Shown in pieces: positions 1 to 6,693 of a stretch of 11,261 bases of DNA; positions within the stretch are counted from its first letter, which is position 1, and each line of letters starts with the position of its first letter. Origin of the DNA: Zoogloeaceae bacterium (lineage in GTDB: Bacteria; Pseudomonadota; Gammaproteobacteria; Burkholderiales; Rhodocyclaceae); assembly GCA_031259605.1 (NCBI GenBank), contig JAIRLE010000150.1:1-11261 (forward strand), in the 5' to 3' direction. The notes under the pieces are model-generated. The model did no database searches. It was not told the DNA's origin and saw nothing but the letters and a program-made list of their open reading frames with translations. The position numbers and the translations under genes are program-made.

Positions 1-10
1 CCCGTTTTTT

Positions 11-35
11 CCCTCTCCCGCTAAACGGGAGAGGG
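11..35. repeat. Perfect 10-bp palindrome (hairpin) near window start
   Basis: The arm ccctctcccg (11-20) is the exact reverse complement of cgggagaggg (26-35), with a 5-base loop. A run of six T lies before the arm on the plus strand and no T run follows the hairpin on either strand, so it does not fit an intrinsic terminator. It could be a dispersed palindromic element or the 3' structure of a gene outside the window. Confidence 0.6.
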
Positions 36-113
36 AGGCGTAACTCCACACAATGCCTTTTCAGACGCCTTGATGTTTGCGGCTGCGCGGACTGAAAATA
101 CAATGTCGGCTTC

Positions 114-279
114 AGCAAAAATTAGCGACAGCCCTTCAGGGCTGTCGGTCTAACTCCATTGGGGAAGGGGGTTTCTCTCCCCTCCCCAATGGCTACGGTC
201 GAAACCCCGGCCTCGGCCGGGGTCTCGACCTTCGCGCCTTTCTTACGGGCGGGTTTCAAACCGGAGTTGGTTTTACGAT
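114..279 (+). repeat. Multi-hairpin dispersed repeat, copy 1
   Basis: About 166 bp that align with 11094-11258 at roughly 80-85% identity by eye, in the same orientation. It is a chain of inverted repeats. Hairpin 1 (126-147) has a perfect 9-bp stem cgacagccc/gggctgtcg with loop ttca. Hairpin 2 (156-192) has ccattgggga against tccccaatgg plus further G/C pairs. Hairpin 3 (197-230) has 15 of 16 pairs around a 2-base loop. Hairpin 4 (235-251) is weak, and a short ggttt/aaacc stem follows. No transposase is nearby. A REP/BIME- or MITE-like non-autonomous element, or a structured RNA, would fit; I do not recognise the family. The far end overlaps the galE start codon. Confidence 0.85.
263..266 (+). 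promoter_or_regulatory. Ribosome-binding site of galE inside the repeat
   Basis: GGAG at 263-266 lies 11 bases before the galE ATG at 278, a somewhat long but usable spacing. It falls within the multi-hairpin repeat, between two short ggttt/aaacc-type arms, so folding of the repeat could hide it. The equivalent position in the other repeat copy reads CGAG. Confidence 0.5.
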
Positions 280-1297
280 GAATATTCTTCTGACAGGCGG
301 CATGGGGTATATCGGCAGCCATGCGGCGGTAGTCTTGCAAGCGGCTGGGCATGCGGTCGTGCTCTACGACAATCTCATCAACAGCAGCGCCGATGTTGGC
401 GCGCGGATCGCGCGTATCAGCGGAACGCCGCCGGTATTCATCGAGGCGGACGTCCGCGATACGGCAAGCCTGCAAAGCTCGCTGACAACCTATGACATCC
501 AGGCCGTAGTGCATTTCGCCGGCTTGAAGGCCGTGGGCGAATCGGTCGAAAAACCCATCGAATATTACGCCAACAATGTGCAGGGCACGATAAGCCTGCT
601 GGAAGCCATGCGCGATGCGGCGTGCAAAACCCTGATATTCAGCAGTAGCGCCACGGTGTATGGCGAACCCCAATACTTGCCGCTCGATGAGGCGCATCCC
701 TTGCGCGCGACCAATCCCTATGGCCGTTGCAAATTACATGTCGAACACATGCTTGCCGATGCAAGCGCCGCCGATCCGGAATGGAAAATTGCCTGTCTGC
801 GCTATTTCAATCCGGTCGGCGCGCATGAAAGCGGACGGATTGGCGAAAACCCGGCGGGCATCCCCAACAATCTCATGCCCTATATTGCCCGCGTCGCCAG
901 CGGGCAGTTGGCCGAACTCCAGGTGTTTGGCGGCGATTATCCGACGCCGGACGGCACGGGAGTGCGCGACTACATCCATGTCATGGATCTGGCCGAGGGT
1001 CACGCGGCGGCGCTGGATTGGCTTGCCATGCACCCCGGCTGGCATGCCGTCAATCTGGGAACAGGCCAGGGCTACAGCGTTCTGGAGATGCGGACGGCCT
1101 TTGCCGCCGCAAGCGGCCGACCTGTACCTTACCGCATTACGGCGCGCCGTCCCGGCGATGCCGCCGTATGCTACGCCAATCCGGACAAGGCGGAACGCGA
1201 ATTCCACTGGCGAGCGACACGCAGCCTGGAAGACATGTGTTCGAGCGCCTGGCGCTTCCAGCAACGGGTAACGGAGGACAACGGCGGCCAGAACTGA
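278..1297 (+). CDS. galE: UDP-glucose 4-epimerase
   Basis: Interconverts UDP-glucose and UDP-galactose using bound NAD, a cytosolic step that feeds galactose into LPS, capsule or pilin glycans and the Leloir pathway. The 339-residue length matches the family (about 338). The N-terminal Rossmann motif TGGMGYIGSH is at residues 6-15, and D31-N32-L33 follows at the NAD ribose-binding position. The short-chain dehydrogenase triad is complete: S124 in SSSATVYG, then Y148 and K152 in YGRCK. YFNPVGAH (176-183) and VRDYIHVMDL (229-238) are typical GalE motifs of the substrate half. The frame stays open upstream to 77, but those 67 residues are repeat sequence and the fold begins at MNILLTGG, so I chose ATG 278. 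This start overlaps the end of repeat copy 1. The gene stands alone and converges on the gene ending at 1334. Confidence 0.97.
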   Translation: MNILLTGGMGYIGSHAAVVLQAAGHAVVLYDNLINSSADVGARIARISGTPPVFIEADVRDTASLQSSLTTYDIQAVVHFAGLKAVGESVEKPIEYYANNVQGTISLLEAMRDAACKTLIFSSSATVYGEPQYLPLDEAHPLRATNPYGRCKLHVEHMLADASAADPEWKIACLRYFNPVGAHESGRIGENPAGIPNNLMPYIARVASGQLAELQVFGGDYPTPDGTGVRDYIHVMDLAEGHAAALDWLAMHPGWHAVNLGTGQGYSVLEMRTAFAAASGRPVPYRITARRPGDAAVCYANPDKAEREFHWRATRSLEDMCSSAWRFQQRVTEDNGGQN

Positions 1298-1333
1298 GAC
1301 TTCCTGACCGCCAGCAGCATGCGCTGCCGCCCT

Positions 1334-1678
1334 TTAGCCTCCGCTTATCTGCGCCTTGTGCGTAGGAATGAACAGATGCATCAGGAGCGGCTTGCCCTCC
1401 TGTTCGCGATAGCGATAAATCACCTGCTTGCCTACCCATTGCGAAGACAGGAGGTTTTTGGAGAAAACGTGCTCCTTTTCACCAAGGCGGATAGTGGCAT
1501 TTTGCGTGAATCCATAGGTCTTCTGGTTGATGACGATGCTGCCATCCCCCACTTGTTCGATTGTGCCATGCAAAATGCCACTGTCTTTATTGGACGCTTC
1601 CTGCGCCTGCAGGGGCAGACTGGTCAGCATCATCAGCAAGGTAGCCCACAGCACAGGTTTCAAGTGTTTATCCATCAT
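1334..1678 (-). CDS. Small secreted protein of unknown function (possibly PilY2-like)
   Basis: About 114 residues from ATG 1678, with a tandem ATG at 1675. A basic start (MMDKHLK) is followed by a hydrophobic stretch and SLPLQAQEA, an ordinary Sec signal peptide probably cut after AQA, so the mature protein should be periplasmic or surface-exposed. The mature part is a compact domain of alternating beta-type segments: GTIEQVGDGSIVINQKTYGF, then TIRL, WVGKQVIYRY and PLLMHLFI. The layout resembles small OB-like proteins such as PilY2, but I cannot assign the family. The open frame extends to 1825, but GGAGGAGAGAAGG just before 1678 fixes the shorter start. The gene lies downstream of pilD on the same strand after a 193-base gap, so it may be read through from the pil operon or have its own promoter (1795-1825). 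Confidence 0.8.
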   Translation of the reverse strand: MMDKHLKPVLWATLLMMLTSLPLQAQEASNKDSGILHGTIEQVGDGSIVINQKTYGFTQNATIRLGEKEHVFSKNLLSSQWVGKQVIYRYREQEGKPLLMHLFIPTHKAQISGG

Positions 1679-1680
1679 CG

Positions 1681-1693
1681 CCTTCTCTCCTCC
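1681..1693 (-). promoter_or_regulatory. Strong Shine-Dalgarno region deciding the start at 1678
   Basis: On the minus strand this reads ggaggagagaagg, a purine-rich stretch with GGAGGA 9 bases before ATG 1678 and a second GAAGG close to the tandem ATG at 1675. It argues strongly against the longer frame that opens at 1825. Confidence 0.75.
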
Positions 1694-1794
1694 GTTAGCA
1701 AATCCGGCGCCAGGATTGACGCCCGGTTCATCGACAACCTGTGGTTGTTTTTTCCAGAAGAGGCAAACCCTCCTCTGCCTTACACGCACCGGCG

Positions 1795-1825
1795 ATTTTA
1801 CCGTCATGGAATCGACAATGGTCAA
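1795..1825 (-). promoter_or_regulatory. Possible sigma70 promoter for the small secreted protein
   Basis: On the minus strand TTGACC (1820-1825) and TAAAAT (1795-1800) each match the consensus in 5 of 6 positions, but the spacer is 19 bp, longer than the ideal 17. It would give a leader of roughly 110 bases. Confidence 0.3.
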
Positions 1826-1871
1826 GCGATATTACAAATAAACAGAAGCTGTCGTTCCATGCCGATGTCTT

Positions 1872-2732
1872 TCAGCCCAGGTACAGCCGATTGATTGCCT
1901 CGCCCCAGAAAAGGGCAATCATGCCGGCGGCGGCGAGATAGGGGCCGAAAGGAATCGGAACATGGCGGCCATGACGGGCAAAAAGGATGAGGGCAATCCC
2001 CACGATTGCGCCGACCAGCGAGGAAATCAGCACGATGGCAGGCAACATGAGCCAGCCCAGCCAGGCGCCCAGCGCGGCAAGCAGCTTGAAATCGCCATAG
2101 CCCATGCCCTCCTTGCCGGTAATGAGCCTGAACAGCCAATACACCGACCACAGCGCCAGATAACCGGCCATTGCGCCAATGACGGCTTGCGCAAGCGGCA
2201 CGAACTGGCCGGAAAGATTGAACAACAGCCCGCCCCAAAGGAGCGGCAGAGTGATGGCGTCCGGCAGGAGTTGGGTATCCAGATCAATCATGGCCAGCGC
2301 CAGCAACGCCCAGAGCAGCAGCGCCGCCGCCGCCGCCTGCACGCCAGGCCCGAAACGCCAGGCGGCGGCCAGCCCCAGAAGGGCGGCGGCCAGTTCAATC
2401 AGGGGATAGCGCGGGGAAATGGGGGCGCGGCAGGCGCGGCACTTCCCGCGCAGACAGAGGTAACTCAGTACCGGAATGTTTTCCAGCGCCGAAATCGGAT
2501 GCCCGCAATACGGGCAGCGGGAACGAGGCGTGGCGAGGTTGAAGGTCGTCTCCCTGACCGTGTTTTCATCCTCGCCCACATCCCCTTGCGCTTCCGCGTA
2601 TTGCGCGCGCCACGCGGCTTCCATCATTTTGGGGAGACGATAGATGACGACATTCAGAAAACTGCCGACCATCAATCCCAGTACGCCCAGCATCCCTCCA
2701 AAGAAATCGGCGCGCAACAGCAAGGAAGTCAT
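1872..2732 (-). CDS. pilD: Type IV prepilin peptidase / N-methyltransferase
   Basis: Inner-membrane aspartyl protease that removes the leader of prepilins and pseudopilins and N-methylates the new N-terminus. With ATG 2732 it has 286 residues, the usual length. An N-terminal membrane segment with GSFLNVVIYRLP is followed by the cytoplasmic zinc-type tetracysteine: CPYC (Cys 73, 76) and CRAC (98, 101). Several membrane helices follow. The catalytic aspartate regions are IDLDTQLLPD (first Asp at 150) and GMGYGDFK (Asp 214), so the enzyme looks fully active. An in-frame TTG at 2735 precedes the ATG; I prefer the ATG because it gives a TGATG overlap with the pilC stop, typical of translational coupling. 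A run of CGC triplets (about 2320-2337) encodes an alanine tract. The coaE, zapD and yacG genes that often follow pilD in related bacteria are absent here. Confidence 0.96.
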   Translation of the reverse strand: MTSLLLRADFFGGMLGVLGLMVGSFLNVVIYRLPKMMEAAWRAQYAEAQGDVGEDENTVRETTFNLATPRSRCPYCGHPISALENIPVLSYLCLRGKCRACRAPISPRYPLIELAAALLGLAAAWRFGPGVQAAAAALLLWALLALAMIDLDTQLLPDAITLPLLWGGLLFNLSGQFVPLAQAVIGAMAGYLALWSVYWLFRLITGKEGMGYGDFKLLAALGAWLGWLMLPAIVLISSLVGAIVGIALILFARHGRHVPIPFGPYLAAAGMIALFWGEAINRLYLG

Positions 2733-3973
2733 CAACCAACCATGGCGCCCATTTTGAAGATGGGCAGGTACATGGCCACCACCAGGCCGCCAATGAGCAC
2801 ACCCAACACCACCATGATGACGGGTTCCATCAGACTGGAGAGCGCCGCCACGGCGTCATCGACTTCCGCTTCATAAAAGTCGGCAACCTTGCCCAGCATG
2901 GTGTCCAGCGAGCCGGATTCTTCGCCAATCGCCATCATCTGAATGGCCATGTTGGGAAAGATATTGGTGTTTTGCACGGCGGCGGTCAGGCTCACGCCCG
3001 TACTGACGTCGCTGCGGATTTCATTCGTGGCCTTTTTATAGACGTAATTGCCGGACGCCGCGCCCACGGAATCCAGCGACTCGACCAGCGGCACGCCAGC
3101 GGCAAACATGGTGGCCAGGGTGCGGTGCCAGCGCGCGAGCACGGATTTGCGAATCAGTTCGCCAAAAAGCGGCAGGCGCAGCAGGTAACGATCCATGGCC
3201 GCCTGCATGGCGGCGGATCGCTTCCAGGTGTAGAAGAACGCATACAGACCAGCGACAGGAATACCAAGGACGAAGTACCAGTTGGCAACGATGAAGTCCG
3301 ATATGGCGATGACGATTTGCGTCGGCATCGGCAATTCCTGGTCAAAGCTCTCGAAAATGCCCTTGAAGGCCGGAATGACGAAGATCATGATGACGGTGGT
3401 GACGATAACCGCCACGGCAATCACCGCGATGGGATAAAACAGGGCGGATTTGATTTTGCTCTTGATGGAGAGCATCTTTTCCTTGTAGCTCGCCAGACGC
3501 TCCAGGATGCTGTCCAGGATACCCGCCTGTTCGCCGGCGGCCACCAGATTGCAGTACAACTGATCGAAATAGAGCGGAAACTTGCCAAAAGCGCCGGAGA
3601 GCGAGTTGCCGGTTTCCACGTCCGCCTTGATGTCCAGCAGCAATTTGCCGACCGAAGGATTGGAATGACTGCGCCCGACGATGTCAAAAGCCTGGAGCAA
3701 TGGCACACCGGCACGCATCATGGTGGCCAGCTGCCGGGTAAAGAGAGAAAGGTCTTTCTCGGTAATGGATTTCCCCCGCTTGAAACGTTGCTGGGTAATC
3801 TTGGAAACGCGGATGCCCTGGCGGCGCAGGTTGTTTTGCACCACAGTTTCCGTCATGGCGCGCATTTCGCCGCGCATTTGTTTACCTTCCTTGTTCTTGC
3901 CTTCCCAGACAAAAACACGATCCTTGCTTTCAGGACGTTTTGCACCAGAACGGATGCTTGCACTCGTGGCCAT
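2732..3973 (-). CDS. pilC: Type IV pilus inner-membrane platform protein
   Basis: Polytopic inner-membrane protein (GspF family) that couples PilB and PilT ATPases to pilin insertion and extraction. The 413 residues match the usual length of about 405. A soluble N-terminal part (VFVWEGKNKEGK near 20-31) leads into two GspF repeats. The first is about 75-200, with FTRQLATMMRAGVPLLQAFDIVG and the helix SALFYPIAVIAVAVIVTTVI. The second is about 278-405, with WHRTLATMFAAGVPLVESL and the final helix VIMVVLGVLIGGLVVAMYLP. Another membrane helix lies near 229-248. The start at 3973 has AGGGGGAA just upstream. The gap to pilB is 16 bases and the stop overlaps the pilD start, so the three genes form one operon. 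No defect is visible. Confidence 0.97.
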   Translation of the reverse strand: MATSASIRSGAKRPESKDRVFVWEGKNKEGKQMRGEMRAMTETVVQNNLRRQGIRVSKITQQRFKRGKSITEKDLSLFTRQLATMMRAGVPLLQAFDIVGRSHSNPSVGKLLLDIKADVETGNSLSGAFGKFPLYFDQLYCNLVAAGEQAGILDSILERLASYKEKMLSIKSKIKSALFYPIAVIAVAVIVTTVIMIFVIPAFKGIFESFDQELPMPTQIVIAISDFIVANWYFVLGIPVAGLYAFFYTWKRSAAMQAAMDRYLLRLPLFGELIRKSVLARWHRTLATMFAAGVPLVESLDSVGAASGNYVYKKATNEIRSDVSTGVSLTAAVQNTNIFPNMAIQMMAIGEESGSLDTMLGKVADFYEAEVDDAVAALSSLMEPVIMVVLGVLIGGLVVAMYLPIFKMGAMVG

Positions 3974-3989
3974 ATTTCCCCCTTGGTTT

Positions 3990-5720
3990 CTAATTGGTTG
4001 AACTCAAGACTTCTTCCAGCGATGTCATCCCCTGTTTGATTTTCAGGATGCCGGATTCGCGCAGGGTTTTCACGCCATCTGCCGATGCCTGTTTGGCGAT
4101 GTCCATGACAGTAGCGTGATTCAGGATGAGATGGCGAATCTTATCGGAGATCGGCATGACCTGATAGATGCCAATTCGCCCCTTGTAACCCTTGCCCTTG
4201 CACTTCATGCAGCCCTTGGGTCCATACAAGGTCCATTTTTCCGTCAGGTCTTTTTCCGTAAAGCCCGCGTTCAACAGCGCGTCACGCGGCATTTCCATTG
4301 GCTCCTTGCAGTCGGGACACAGGCGGCGCACCAGGCGCTGCGCCGAAATGAGCAGGATGCTGGAGGCAATGTTGAAGACGGGAATGCCCATATCCACCAG
4401 CCGCACCACGGTTTGCGGCGCATCGTTGGTATGCAGGGAGGAAAGCACCATGTGTCCGGTCTGCGCAGCGCGGACGGCGATTTCAGCGGTTTCCAGATCG
4501 CGGATTTCGCCCACCATGATGACGTCCGGATCCTGCCGCAAAAAGGAGCGCAGAGCGCTGGCGAAGGTCAGTCCGGTTTTTTCGTCGACATTCACCTGGT
4601 TGATGCCTGGCAGATTGATTTCCGCCGGATCTTCCACAGTGGAAATATTGGTGCCGGGGCTGTTGAGAATGTTGAGACAGGAGTACAGCGACACCGTTTT
4701 GCCGGAACCGGTAGGGCCGGTGGTCAGCACCATGCCGTAGGGACGCCGGATGGCGTCCAGCAAGGTGTTCTTCTGTTCCTCGGTGTAGCCCAGGATTTCA
4801 ATGCCCATGGTCGTGGTGCTGGAATCAAGAATCCGCATGACGATTTTTTCCCCGTACAGGGTGGGCAGTGTGCTGACCCGGAAATCGATGATGCGGGTTT
4901 TGGTCACCGCCAGCTTGGTGCGCCCATCCTGCGGCAGGCGCTTTTCCGAAATGTCCAGCCGGGAAATGACCTTGATGCGCGAAGCCAGTTTTTCCTTGAT
5001 GTTCAAGGGCGGATTGGTGACTTCCTTCAGCGCGCCATCCACCCGAAAGCGGATGCGGTAAAATTTTTCGTAAGGCTCGAAGTGAATGTCGGAAGCGCCT
5101 TCGCTAATGGCGTCCAGCAATACTTTTTGCAGAAAGCGGACGATGGGCGCGTCTTCAACGTCAGCGTCAAGCGAAACGACATCGCTGCGTTCTTCGAGTT
5201 CCTCGTTTGCCAGCGCCGAATCCAGATCGTCGCCTTCCATCTCGCCGGAGTCCGAGCGGTTCAACATGCTCTTGGCGTCTTCCGAGAGTCTGTCGGTCAA
5301 ACTTACCAGCTTATCGACTTCCACGACCACGGTATCCAGCGCCATGCCGCTCTGGAAGCGGACGGCGTCTAAGCCGCGCCGATCGGCAGGGTCGGCGGTA
5401 GCGATAATCAGGCGGTTTCCGCGTTGGCACAGCGGAATGATGGCATGTTGATGCGCCAGACCTTTGTCGATGGCCTGAGGCGCTTGCCCTTCATCATAGG
5501 CGTCGAGATCGAACAGGGGAACGCTGAAGGTGTCGGAAGCCAGTTTTGCCAGATCGGAGGCGGAAATGATCTGGGCGCTGACCAGGGTTTCCGCAAAGGA
5601 TGTTTTGCTGGCGGACGACTGCGCCAACAGGCGCGCCGCGTCGTTCTCCTTGATCAGGTTGCTTCGCACCAGCGCCAGCGCCAGTCCGCCCAGGCTTGAT
5701 GTTGCAGCGGATTCAGCCAT
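3990..5720 (-). CDS. pilB: Type IV pilus assembly (extension) ATPase
   Basis: Cytoplasmic hexameric ATPase (GspE/PilB family) that drives pilus polymerisation at the inner-membrane platform. The 576 residues are typical. An N-terminal MshEN-type region (about 15-150) is joined by an acidic linker (about 157-190) to the GspE core. Seen in order: the N2-type segment GASDIHFEPYE (208-218), Walker A GPTGSGKT (335-342), the Asp-box region with EDPAEINLPG (about 363-372), Walker B DVIMVGEIRD (399-408), and the His box GHMVLSSLHTND (422-433). Two zinc-binding Cys pairs follow, CPDC (468, 471) and CMKC (504, 507). All key residues are present, so it should be active. It is the first gene of the pilB-pilC-pilD unit. 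The start has only a weak Shine-Dalgarno, and a candidate promoter lies at 5751-5779. Confidence 0.98.
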   Translation of the reverse strand: MAESAATSSLGGLALALVRSNLIKENDAARLLAQSSASKTSFAETLVSAQIISASDLAKLASDTFSVPLFDLDAYDEGQAPQAIDKGLAHQHAIIPLCQRGNRLIIATADPADRRGLDAVRFQSGMALDTVVVEVDKLVSLTDRLSEDAKSMLNRSDSGEMEGDDLDSALANEELEERSDVVSLDADVEDAPIVRFLQKVLLDAISEGASDIHFEPYEKFYRIRFRVDGALKEVTNPPLNIKEKLASRIKVISRLDISEKRLPQDGRTKLAVTKTRIIDFRVSTLPTLYGEKIVMRILDSSTTTMGIEILGYTEEQKNTLLDAIRRPYGMVLTTGPTGSGKTVSLYSCLNILNSPGTNISTVEDPAEINLPGINQVNVDEKTGLTFASALRSFLRQDPDVIMVGEIRDLETAEIAVRAAQTGHMVLSSLHTNDAPQTVVRLVDMGIPVFNIASSILLISAQRLVRRLCPDCKEPMEMPRDALLNAGFTEKDLTEKWTLYGPKGCMKCKGKGYKGRIGIYQVMPISDKIRHLILNHATVMDIAKQASADGVKTLRESGILKIKQGMTSLEEVLSSTN

Positions 5721-5750
5721 AACAGAAATCGTCCGTGGAAATAGTTATTG

Positions 5751-5779
5751 ATGATGCAACGTCATGCAAATTTTGTAAA
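5751..5779 (-). promoter_or_regulatory. Possible sigma70 promoter of pilBCD
   Basis: On the minus strand TTTACA (5774-5779, 5 of 6 to the -35 consensus) is followed by a 17-bp spacer and CATCAT (5751-5756, 4 of 6 to the -10 consensus). The start of transcription would fall about 24 bases before the pilB ATG. The 226-bp pilB/HAD intergenic region is locally AT-rich here, as expected of a promoter. No good sigma54 site was seen, and I see no clear plus-strand promoter for the HAD gene in it. Confidence 0.3.
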
Positions 5780-5946
5780 GTAAAAGAGTCGTTGTTTTAT
5801 TGCATTTTTCTCGTTTTTTCCTTTTCCCGTGTATGGGTATTGCGTCCGTTCTTGACTGTGAACGCGCTGCTTTCCGCCGAAGACATCGATACAATGCAAG
5901 GACGCGCGGGAAACCGCACCCGCCTTTTCCACGATTTGACGTTGCC

Positions 5947-6600
5947 ATGAAAAATTTTGATCTTGTCGTTTTCGACTGGGACGGTACCCTGATGGATTCC
6001 GCCGCCGCCATTGTTCGCGCCATTCTCGCCGCCAGCCTCGATCTGGGTCTGACGCCGCCGACGGAAGAACGGGCGCGGCACGTCATTGGCCTGGGTCTGG
6101 ACGAAGCGCTGCGTCATGTCGTGCCGGGATTGCCGCCGGAGCGTTATCCGGAAATGGCGGACGGTTACCGCCGACATTATCTTTCCTGCCAGCACGAACT
6201 GGTCTTGTTCCCGGGCGTGGAAAACCTGCTCGCGCGGCTTGCCGAACGCGGATGCCAGTTGGCGGTCGCCACAGGCAAAAGCCGCCGGGGACTGGACGCG
6301 GCACTGGATAATTTCAATCTGCGCGCCCATTTTCGGGCGCTGCGTTGCGCCGATCAGTGTCTTTCCAAACCACATCCGCAAATGCTGCTGGAACTCATGC
6401 AAGAATGCGGCGTCGCGCCGGGACGAACCCTGATGATTGGCGACACCACCCATGATCTGGAAATGGCGAGGAATGCGAACGTCGCCGCCATAGGGGTTTG
6501 TTATGGCGCACATGTGGCGTCCGTCCTGCGCGCCGCCTCGCCGCTGGCCTGCGTCGACAGCGTGGCAGAGCTGAATGCCTGGCTGGAAATAAATGCCTGA
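5947..6600 (+). CDS. HAD-superfamily phosphatase, phosphoglycolate phosphatase-like
   Basis: Cytosolic HAD subfamily IA hydrolase, 217 residues, the class that includes Gph, which dephosphorylates 2-phosphoglycolate. All four HAD motifs are visible: I, FDWDGTLMD with nucleophile D10 and acid/base D12; II, VATGKS with T109; III, the lysine in LSKPHPQML (K141); and IV, MIGDTTHDLEMA with D166 and D170. A helical cap lies between motifs I and II (about 16-85). The frame opens upstream at 5800, but the HAD fold begins at MKNFDLVVFDWDG, so ATG 5947 is chosen; the Shine-Dalgarno is poor. Genes of this subgroup in Betaproteobacteria commonly sit beside rluC, a Rieske ferredoxin gene and sppA; here only the sppA neighbour remains. 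The substrate cannot be told from sequence; pyrophosphatase or another sugar-phosphate phosphatase is possible. Confidence 0.92.
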   Translation: MKNFDLVVFDWDGTLMDSAAAIVRAILAASLDLGLTPPTEERARHVIGLGLDEALRHVVPGLPPERYPEMADGYRRHYLSCQHELVLFPGVENLLARLAERGCQLAVATGKSRRGLDAALDNFNLRAHFRALRCADQCLSKPHPQMLLELMQECGVAPGRTLMIGDTTHDLEMARNANVAAIGVCYGAHVASVLRAASPLACVDSVAELNAWLEINA

Positions 6601-6606
6601 ACAAAA

Positions 6607-6635
6607 TCGACAGTGGCCTGACTTGCAGGTATGCT
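6607..6635 (+). promoter_or_regulatory. Candidate sigma70 promoter of the S49 peptidase gene
   Basis: TCGACA (6607-6612, 5 of 6) and TATGCT (6630-6635, 4 of 6) are separated by 17 bp. Transcription would begin near 6642. That leaves out the upstream in-frame ATG at 6631 and supports translation from 6694. Confidence 0.4.
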
Positions 6636-6693
6636 GTACGCGCGGTTCGCATGTCGAGCCGCCTTTTCCATCCCTTCTACGGAAAACGATACG

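Noticed and set aside
52..70. Neisserial DNA uptake sequence (ttcagacgcc resembles the reverse complement of the DUS core)
   Set aside because: It matches known 12-base DUS forms in only about 10 positions, and I saw no further copies in the window; chance is sufficient.
77..277. N-terminal extension of galE
   Set aside because: The 67 extra residues are a translation of the repeat element; the GalE fold begins at 278.
1283..1327. Terminator between convergent galE and the small secreted gene
   Set aside because: There are two weak hairpins (1283-1312 with 8 of 9 pairs and a 12-base loop; 1314-1327 with 5 pairs), but no T run on either strand.
1835..1860. Intrinsic terminator after pilD
   Set aside because: Only a 4-bp stem (acag/ctgt) precedes a mixed T-rich stretch on the minus strand; too weak to call.
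2320..2337. CGC triplet run in pilD as a phase-variable microsatellite
   Set aside because: It is in frame, encodes a plausible alanine tract in a membrane helix, and loss or gain of one unit would not shift the frame.
6613..6630. Sigma54-like promoter tggcctgacttgc before the S49 gene
   Set aside because: The gap between the TGGC and TTGC blocks is 5 bases instead of 7, so the -24/-12 spacing is wrong.
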